Assembly (NCBI GenBank): GCA_033961575.1
Contig: CM066730.1
Location: 137,667,523-137,731,522 of the forward strand
DNA length: 64,000 nt
Direction of reading: 5' to 3'
From: Aselliscus stoliczkanus
Lineage: Eukaryota > Chordata > Mammalia > Chiroptera > Hipposideridae
Shown: positions 57,193-64,000 of the stretch, one piece after another
Position numbering within the stretch: position 1 is the first letter of the stretch
Layout of the letters: each line of letters begins with the position of its first letter
Made by a program: the position numbers and the translations under genes
The notes under the pieces: generated by a model
The model's input: the letters and a program-made list of their open reading frames with translations, nothing else
The model's database searches: none
Told to the model about the DNA's origin: nothing

Positions 57193-60097
57193 GGCAGCCC
57201 CAAGGCCAGGCAGGGATGGGTCAAGGGTAGGTGTAAGGGGATGTCCCAGGAACTCGCATGGAATCTGACAGGACTGCCTGTGCCATAGCCCATTGATCTG
57301 ACTGAGGGGAGCATAAAAGCAGTGCTCAGAAGAGGCCCCAGCTTCATTCCCTGGAGGCACAGTGGCCGAGGGCCTTGGCGAATGGTTTCTTACTGGCTAG
57401 TTTCGGATTGAGTAGACCCTGAGGGTCTGGTTGAGGAGCTGGCCCCTACCCTTAAGTCCCTGAGGCTCCTGTTGTCTTCCCAGGGACATGAGTGCGAATG
57501 TTGCTATCTCCTTGACTCCTTTCCACCTCCTTCTGGGGGGTTGGATTCAGGCAGGACTTGTTTCTAATGTCCAAGAAATTGATAAGAAACTTACAGAGGC
57601 TGATGCTTACCTACATATCTTGATAGAACAATTAAAGCTTTTTGATGACAAACTTCAAAACCACAAAGATGATGAACAGAGAAAGAAAATCAAAACTCTC
57701 AAAGAGAGGACGAAAAACGTTGTAGAACCAATTAAACACTGCTTTGTGTCGCTGCAAATTGCTACAAGTGCTATTCATACTGTAGATGCAGTCAGTATAT
57801 TAACTTAGTCCCCTGGAACCTGTGATCAACACAATGCCTTCCCAGACTGTCTTACCTCCATAACACACTCAGTTATGCAGGCCAGAGCAGTGTCCATCTT
57901 CCCTACCAGTTCAGCCTGTATCAGCTACCTTGAGATATCATCAGACTCCAACACAAAATGGTACATGCAGTGGGCACTCACCACCTAGTAGGAGTCTAAC
58001 TTCTCCAAGTCATGTCAGCTTGTCGCCAAATACAGTCATGGAGTTCTCTTACTCTAGCAGTAAAGATTAATTAAATGAAGCTCATGGATTACATCAAAGT
58101 GGCTCATCCCCAAAGCACTTAATAGATTCCCGGATCTGCCCCAGCCTTGACCCACAGCAGCTCAGGAAATAGTCTAAAGCACCAAGATACCGCAGAATCC
58201 CTGCATTCTTCCATGTCCAATGGAACAAGTGATGCTGACCTTTTCAATTCATATGACGATAGAGATGATGAAGGGGAGGCAGGGTCAGTGGAAGAACACG
58301 AGAGCGTTATCATGCATCTTTTGCCACAGGTTAGGCTTGGAATGCATCTTACTAAGGTAGTTCTTCCAACATTGATTCTTGAAAGAAGACCTCTTTTAGA
58401 AATGTATGCAGACTTTTTTGCATATCCGGACCTGTTTGTGAGCATTAATGGCCTAAAGGAAGCCAGAGACCGAATGATTCAAGTTGTGAAATAGTATCTC
58501 TCAGCCTTTCATGCAGGAAGGAAAGGATTGGTTGCTAAAAAGCCATACAACCTCTTTTTGAGAGAGATCTGGACATTACCAAATGACACTGAAGAGAACA
58601 CAGAGCTACTTTTAGAAGGACCATTTCCCGGGGTTTCCCAAAACAATGTTCATGGCTGAGCAGGTTTCCCATCATCCACCCATTTCAGCCTTTTATACTG
58701 AGTGTTTTAACAAGAAGATATAATTCAGTGTTCATATCTGGATCAAATCAAAATTCCTTGGCATGTTGATTGGCATGCGCAACATAGGGCAGGTTGTCTC
58801 ATGTCTAGACCATGATGAACATTACATTCTCACATTCCCTAATGGTTATGGAAGGTCCATCCTCACATTGCCCTGGGGGGAACTAGGCAGAGAACGCAAT
58901 ATTAAGTGTTCCAAAATTGGCTTTAGTGCAACTATTGTCTTCCACACTAAACCTTTCTATGGGGATAAGAGGAACAGAAATACCACTGAGATTTTTTTTC
59001 TCCAAATGACAAGAAGTCTTTCTGTTCAGTTGAAGGGGAATGGAATGGTGTAATGTATGCCAAATATGCAACAGGGGAAAATGCAGTTTTTATAGATACA
59101 AAGAAGTTGCCTATAATCGAGAAGAAAGTGAGGAAGTTGGAAGATCAGAATGAGTATGAATCCCGCTGCCTTTGGAAGGATGTCACTTTCAACTTAAAAC
59201 TCCGAGATATTGATGCAGCAACTGAGCCAAGCATAGACTTGAAGAAAGACAAACAGCAGAATCCTGAGAAAGAAAGGAGTAGGAAATTCAATGAGAGACA
59301 AGGTTATTTCATGAAGATGGAGAATGTGGGGTTTATGATGAACCATTACTTAAACTCGTGGTATTGCCAACTATTAGGTTGAAAAATGCATAGTTCATAC
59401 CTGATAACCAGAGCATAATTAAGCAACAGTCTTCCTTTGGAAGAACCTGCTTACTCCCTTTTTATTGCATTAGCTCTCATCTCGGGGATACATAACTTTC
59501 CAATGCAGATGAACAATTAAAGCAAGAAAAGCTTCCCTTTTATCCTGTTTTGTGGCAGTTAAAATTTTGACTTTGGTCCTGAGAAAAACTTCAGGTTTTG
59601 AAAACAAGGCATGTGCTCCTTTCCCAAACCCCACACTTTGAAAAGCACTTATAAATCCCTGTCTCAAACTGCATTCTAGTATTGCTGTTGAGATATATAT
59701 CATCTATCTCCTAGTTCATATACCCTTGGGATATGCAAATACAAACATATATATACATACATATATAATATAATATACCTGATGCCAGGTGTTCCATAAA
59801 TATTCCATCTACTGTAAATATTAGTTCCTCTGAGTTTTAGAAAATTAGCGCAATGTATTAAAATTGAGTGGTAGGAAATTTCATGGTCTCACCTACAATA
59901 ACTTTTAATTTGGGAATTGAACTACTAAATGGTACCTAACTCTGCATTACAGTTTAATTGTATTCAGTGCTCCTTAAGCCTCCATAAAGTATTGGGTTGT
60001 CGGAAAAGTCATGACGCATTTTTGCAACGAAAAACATAGAAAAAATATATCATGACTTTTCCAACAACCCAATAATTAAAAAGAAAAAACAACAACA
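57193..60097 (+). pseudogene. OSBPL9P: Processed pseudogene of OSBPL9 (ORP9 oxysterol-binding protein)
   Basis: Intronless copy of an ORP9 mRNA. A start codon at 57488 opens a short N-terminus unlike the PH-domain form, joining the conserved segment with [20 protein letters not shown], so it probably derives from a PH-less short transcript (ORP9S-like) with about 295 bases of its 5' UTR. Coding blocks follow in order: coiled-coil-like part (57590-57800), the Ser-rich linker (57810-58160), then the OSBP-related domain, including the family signature EQVSHHPP near 58658-58681 and the end at about 59380. It is broken: a frameshift at about 57790-57815, a TAG in place of the Trp codon after the VVK motif (58492-58494), losses and shifts around 58570-58750 and again near 59010-59380. 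The UTR continues to a CATAAAG-type signal near 59985 and an A-rich tail at 60075-60097. ACTT borders it on both sides (57189-57192, 60098-60101), a short possible target duplication. Functional ORP9 carries lipids between ER and Golgi; this copy cannot encode it. Confidence 0.93.
59992..60072. mobile_element. 81-bp mariner MITE inside the OSBPL9 retrocopy
   Basis: Begins TTGGGTTGTCGGAAAAGTCA and ends as its complement (tcatgacttttccaacaacc), giving terminal inverted repeats of about 23 bp with one mismatch and a short loop. The dinucleotide TA flanks both sides (59990-59991 and 60073-60074), as expected for Tc1/mariner insertion. Its 3' half is nearly the same as the end of the mariner at 60603-60813, so it is an internally deleted derivative of that family. 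Confidence 0.93.
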
Positions 60098-60101
60098 ACT
60101 T

Positions 60102-60485
60102 AACTCTGCTATTTTATTATTTGTTTTCTTTTTTTTTTCTCTTGTTTTTTTTTTTTATTCCTGTTTCTTCTTTCCTGTCTTCCTGTGGGTAACCTGAACA
60201 CTTCTTTAAGGATGCAATTTTAATTTAGTGTTTTTGAGCGTATCTCTTTGTATTTTGTTTTAACCAGTTGCGCTAAAGATTGCAATATGCATACATAGCT
60301 TAATGAAATCTACTAGTTTCAATATGTTACCACTTCAAGTGGAATATAGGTACCTTATGATCTTTTTAGGTCCCTTTACCCTCCCACTTTATAATATTAT
60401 GTCATAAATATCATCTCTACAAACATTGAAAACCATTTCAAACAGTATTATAATTTTGCTTTTAACTGTCAAACACATTTTTCTT
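60102..60485 (-). mobile_element. L1-derived LINE sequence, antisense, right of the pseudogene
   Basis: Directly continues the L1 interrupted at 57192: 'taactctgctattttattat' is what L1 should read next. The T-rich part is followed by 'gatgcaattttaatttagtg' and 'caatatgcatacatagctta'. Confidence 0.7.
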
Positions 60486-60489
60486 TATC

Positions 60490-60602
60490 ATTTTTCAGTT
60501 ACAGTTTACATTCAATATTATTTTATATTATTGTAGTTTCAGGTGTACATCATAGAGGTTTGATGTTTTTATAATTTATACAGTTATCTCCTGATTAGTC
60601 TA
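60490..60602 (-). mobile_element. L1 LINE 3' end, antisense, left part
   Basis: 'tacagtttacattcaatatt', 'tagtttcaggtgtacatcat', 'atacagttatctcctgatta' begin an L1 3' end that resumes at 60815. Confidence 0.75.
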
Positions 60603-60813
60603 GATGAGGCTGTAAATCAGCACCTTATTCAGTTTTTCACCGATAAAGACAGGTCCTTCTATGAACGAGGAATTATGAAGCTCACTAAAAGATGGCAAAA
60701 GGTTATTGAACAAAACGGGCAATATATCATTGATTGACCTTTGTTCTTTATATAAATAAATGACCTTTGAAAAACATAGAAAAAATACATCATGGCTTTT
60801 CTGAAAACCCAAT
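60603..60813 (+). pseudogene. Mariner transposase C-terminal end plus 3' terminal repeat
   Basis: Encodes DEAVNQHLIQFFTDKDRSFY then ERGIMKLTKRWQKVIEQNGQ and YIID before TGA at 60735-60737: the end of a mariner (DD34D) transposase. The terminal repeat, aatacatcatggcttttctg then aaaacccaa, runs to 60813 with TA after it. The 5' terminal repeat and about seven eighths of the coding region are missing. About 95 bases of the surrounding L1 are also missing relative to the L1 at 8831, so one deletion probably removed both. Confidence 0.9.
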
Positions 60814-60814
60814 A

Positions 60815-61235
60815 TTTTATAACTACCAATTTCTTAATCCTCTCACCTTTTTAACCCAGCTCCCCAATACCCCGACTCACTGGTAACTGCTATCAGTTTG
60901 TTCTTTGTATCTATGAGTCTGTTTCTATTTTGTCTGTTTGTTTATTTTGTTCTTTAGATTCCACATATAGGTGAGATCATATGGTATTTGCCTTTCTCAG
61001 TTTTACCTATTTCACTTAGCATAATACCTTCTAGGTCCATCCATGTTGTCACAAATAGTAAGATTTCATTCTTTTTTATGGTCAAGTAATATTCCATTGT
61101 ATATATGTACTAGTTCTTCTTTAGCCAATCATCTATTGATGAGTACTCAGGTAGATTCTATATCTTGGCTACTGTCACTAGTACTGCAGTGAACATTGAT
61201 GTACATATATCTTTCTGAAACAGTGTCAAACACAT
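60815..61235 (-). mobile_element. L1 LINE 3' end, antisense, right part
   Basis: 'tataactaccaatttcttaa', 'ctttgtatctatgagtctgt', 'gattccacatataggtgaga', 'tcatatggtatttgcctttc', 'aggtccatccatgttgtcac', 'gtaatattccattgtatata'. Continues the L1 at 60490-60602. Confidence 0.88.
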
Positions 61236-61534
61236 TTTTTTAACAAGCGGAAGGTGGATTCAAATGGATTTGTATGACTTAAAAATCCAATCTTTTAAGC
61301 ACTCACTTACATCACCTGTCTTAATCAAACATCTTCAACTCATAATTGCAAACAAACTAAGATCCAAAAAATTTCACTGAATGTTAAAGCTCTTCTTAGT
61401 CTCTAGTTCAAGTTACTTTGCCAGCCTTGTCTCTTATCTCCCTACTCACATGAAAATATTATTTTTCCTGGAACTTATCTCAACCCCTGGTTTCCTTATG
61501 TGCTTCCTAGCTTTCCCCAAAAAATAATTTATTG

Positions 61535-62080
61535 GACAGAATGGTAATAACAACATTATATACATGATACATTAGATTGTGAGCTTCTTGAAGTTAAGGA
61601 ATTATTGTAACCCTAGCACCTGGCCTTGACCTACCACATGGTCGGTGCCCTTTAATGAACCCTATACTCCCGTCAGACAGGATAGCTCACTTGTTCCTGA
61701 AATCCATATTCTCCTGCCTTTTCCTTTCCATATACTACTCCCACAGCCTAAAATGTCTTTGCCTTCCCACTACATGTCGTTGCTGACACCTTTATTTAAG
61801 ATCTGACTCAGACACCATCACCTCTTAGAAGTGCTCCCAAATTATGGGTGGAAATTCATCTCTTCTCTCAATAGCTTCACATCACTTTCTACCAGTATCA
61901 AAGTATATATAATCTTCTGCTATGCATTCTTTTTTTTTTCTGCAGTCAGTCTCTCCCAACCGACTTTGACATTATAGAAAACATCATAGCATATTGGTTT
62001 TTGTACTGCACACAACATAACAATGTCTGACAGTGCCTGACAACACTTCAGCATTTCATAAAAATCTGTTGTATTGAACT
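61535..62080 (+). repeat. L2 LINE 3' region
   Basis: 'ctttgccttcccactacatg', 'agatctgactcagacaccat', 'cacctcttagaagtgctccc', 'aaatctgttgtattg' and, before it, 'ttgtgagcttcttgaagtta' follow L2 3' order in two overlapping fragments. Confidence 0.65.
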
Positions 62081-62471
62081 TGAATTTGATTTCCACAGAC
62101 TGTTCTCAGAAACCTAGCATACACCCAAGAACTACCTGTGAGACCAAGATTCTTCGCAGGAGTTCATGGGCCCCAGGGGACATGCCAACCCCTGCACCTA
62201 CATGTATAACTGCAGTCATGTGTACAGAGCTTTACTGGAGAGCAGATGCATGGCCTACACTAGAGCTTCAAGACATTCTATGACTCAGTGAGGTTAAGAA
62301 CCACTATTATAAAGTTTTAGTCCTTATTTCCTTAGGTTTCTTTTTGTCTTTCTTGCTTTATTGGATAGAAATGCTTTTAAATGATAAAAGAAGTACATAC
62401 ACTTTGAGGCATTTTAAAATACAATTTAGTGAATGAGAGAGAATCTTACCTCTTCTTGCACATACCTCTCC

Positions 62472-62475
62472 CAAC

Positions 62476-62524
<49 letters not shown>
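62472..62524 (+). repeat. (CA)n microsatellite
   Basis: About 25 CA units with one G near the start. Confidence 0.97.
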
Positions 62525-62527
<3 letters not shown>

Positions 62528-62529
62528 CT

Positions 62530-64000
62530 CAGTGCTGGGGAGAGTTCAGAGGAATAGACCCTCTCACCTATGGCTGGTAGGAGTAAGAATCAGTATTTTT
62601 TTCTTTTTCCTTTTTCTTTCGTTGACTCTTTGCTCTGTTGGTTCTTGAGTTTAATGACTTAAATTAAGCAGGAGCTCTCTCAATTTTATATCTCTTGATG
62701 ATCATGGGTCAATCTCTTTTTCTCATTCAGCCTCCAACTTTAATTGTTCTTTATTCTAAACATTTATTTTATTCTACTTTATTATTTACTTAATCCTACC
62801 AGAATTTTTATCATTCATCTTAATTTTCCTGTGTCCTATTATTTATATTAATCCTTTTCTTTTTATTTTTCTATGTTCATTTTTTGGTTTTAAGCCTGTT
62901 TTAGCCCACTGAACCATCTTATTTTTAATTACTTTCATTCCCTTACTGTCTGTTTTTTTAATGACTCCTTTAATGTTTTACATTGAAAAGTATGCCCTAC
63001 CTTACAAAGACCTCTGATTTCTGAGAGTCATACATTTATTTATATGTAAAGCAATTGGCACTGTGGCTACTACAGTAAACTTAAGAATTATAATATAATA
63101 TATAACTATAGTCAATACCAGGGTTTCAGATTATTTGACCTATCCATGTTTACACAGCTGATAATACCATAAAGGTTTTGATCCAGTACTATTGGTCTGG
63201 AAATACACAGGCATAGAGAGCATGTAGAGATAGGTGGGAGTCATTTAGCTTAAACTGAGATTTTTCAGCTTCTAAAAACATCCTTATTGAATATTCTAGA
63301 GTAATCCTTTTGTGAAGCCTAAAACAGTTCATCCTGGCATCTAGCGGGATGAAATAAAAAACCTACTTGATTTACATGGGCCCATTCCAGCTGTTTCTTA
63401 GAAGCAAACACATGTACTTTAGAGGCACACCAGCTCAAGATGGAATCTTGGCTCAACCCTTTCTAGCAAGATGTGGCATACTGTGCTGGAGGTGAACAAA
63501 GACTGATGGAAATATCTGGGCCAAAAAAAACAATGGAAAGACTGAGTCCAGGCTTGGTGTTATCATGTGGGAACAGGGTGGTAGAATGAGACTGAACCCT
63601 TTGTACTTGCTCTGATGGGGGTGGTGGGGTCTCGGGCACTAAGGGTGACATGGGGGAGCATAAGTGCATGGAAATCAGGGAGGAGGACCCACAGACACCT
63701 GGAGGAAAGGAAGGGCTTCTATTTCATCCACGGATGACAGAGTGATACAGCCTAGCAGACAAGAGGCAGGGGTCAATCTTCTGAGAGTCATCTCTTGAAT
63801 AGACAGGCCAGGAAAGACTTTGATTGGTAACCATTCCATGTTATTCAACCCATCTTGCACATATCTGTACCTCTTGCCTACTCATGACACACCCACACAC
63901 TTTCCCATTCTCTACTCCCATCCCCCGCCATTCTCATCCCACTTGTCACTCCCACTAAACTCTGAGGTCCTGGCACCAACTCAGGTTCACGTTCTTGTCC
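62530..64000. other. CYP2J2: Unassigned intron sequence
   Basis: AT-rich to 63120, then mixed. No exon, gene or confident repeat. The left third contains L2-like pyrimidine-rich text, too diverged to call. Confidence 0.5.

Larger units (their letters stand above)
55425..64000 (+). other. CYP2J2: CYP2J intron 1 (incomplete)
   Basis: Starts at the GT donor and runs past the window end, so the intron is at least 8.5 kb. I searched for the exon 2 signature (a KYGN...FSLELG-type start) and did not find it. It contains L1, the OSBPL9 processed pseudogene, two mariner pieces, L2 and a CA repeat; 62530-64000 is AT-rich and unassigned. Confidence 0.8.

Noticed and set aside
57488..59382. A working OSBPL9-like gene
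   Set aside because: The copy is intronless and broken by a premature stop in the conserved domain and several frameshifts.
55425..64000. CYP2J exon 2
   Set aside because: I looked for the conserved start of exon 2 on the + strand and found no match; intron 1 appears to extend past the window.

Overview
This is a mammalian nuclear window: spliced exons with GT-AG borders, a dense background of L1, L2, MIR, MaLR and ERVL repeats, CA/TG/TC microsatellites, and no bacterial-style genes. The youngest layer is tRNA-derived SINEs that begin with a GGCCGGCC-type head, mostly flanked by clean target-site duplications, together with mariner elements and their short derivatives. That combination points to a laurasiatherian mammal, most likely a bat of the horseshoe or leaf-nosed lineage (Rhinolophoidea). 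The species call is inference from remembered repeat families; no database search was possible.

Layout. Positions 1-13310 carry the 3' end of the C1orf87 orthologue on the + strand: an intron, the penultimate coding exon (4214-4421), an 8.4 kb intron and the last coding exon with stop, 3' UTR and AATAAA (12868-13310). Positions 13311 to about 54950 are intergenic and I find no gene there; the identifiable content is repeats, microsatellites and a few candidate regulatory motifs. At 54960-55424 lies a GC-rich, TATA-less promoter and exon 1 of a CYP2J family gene (CYP2J2 orthologue or close paralogue) on the + strand. From 55425 to the end is its intron 1; exon 2 is not in the window. The order C1orf87 then CYP2J2, same strand, is that of human 1p32.1.

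The most informative non-genic items are: (1) a full processed pseudogene of the oxysterol-binding protein OSBPL9 (ORP9) in CYP2J intron 1, apparently copied from a transcript lacking the PH domain, inserted in an older L1, and later hit by an 81-bp mariner MITE next to its A-rich tail; (2) SINEs of several related designs, including three that chain up to three tRNA-like units and three with a long body containing a small internal minisatellite, with a common 3' tail shared between designs; (3) two internally deleted copies of a second mariner family, one of which carries an inverted end block and a third terminal repeat.

There is no sign of a new enzymatic or defence system. The two real genes are fragments of well-known ones, and nearly all other long reading frames are shadows of exons or repeats.
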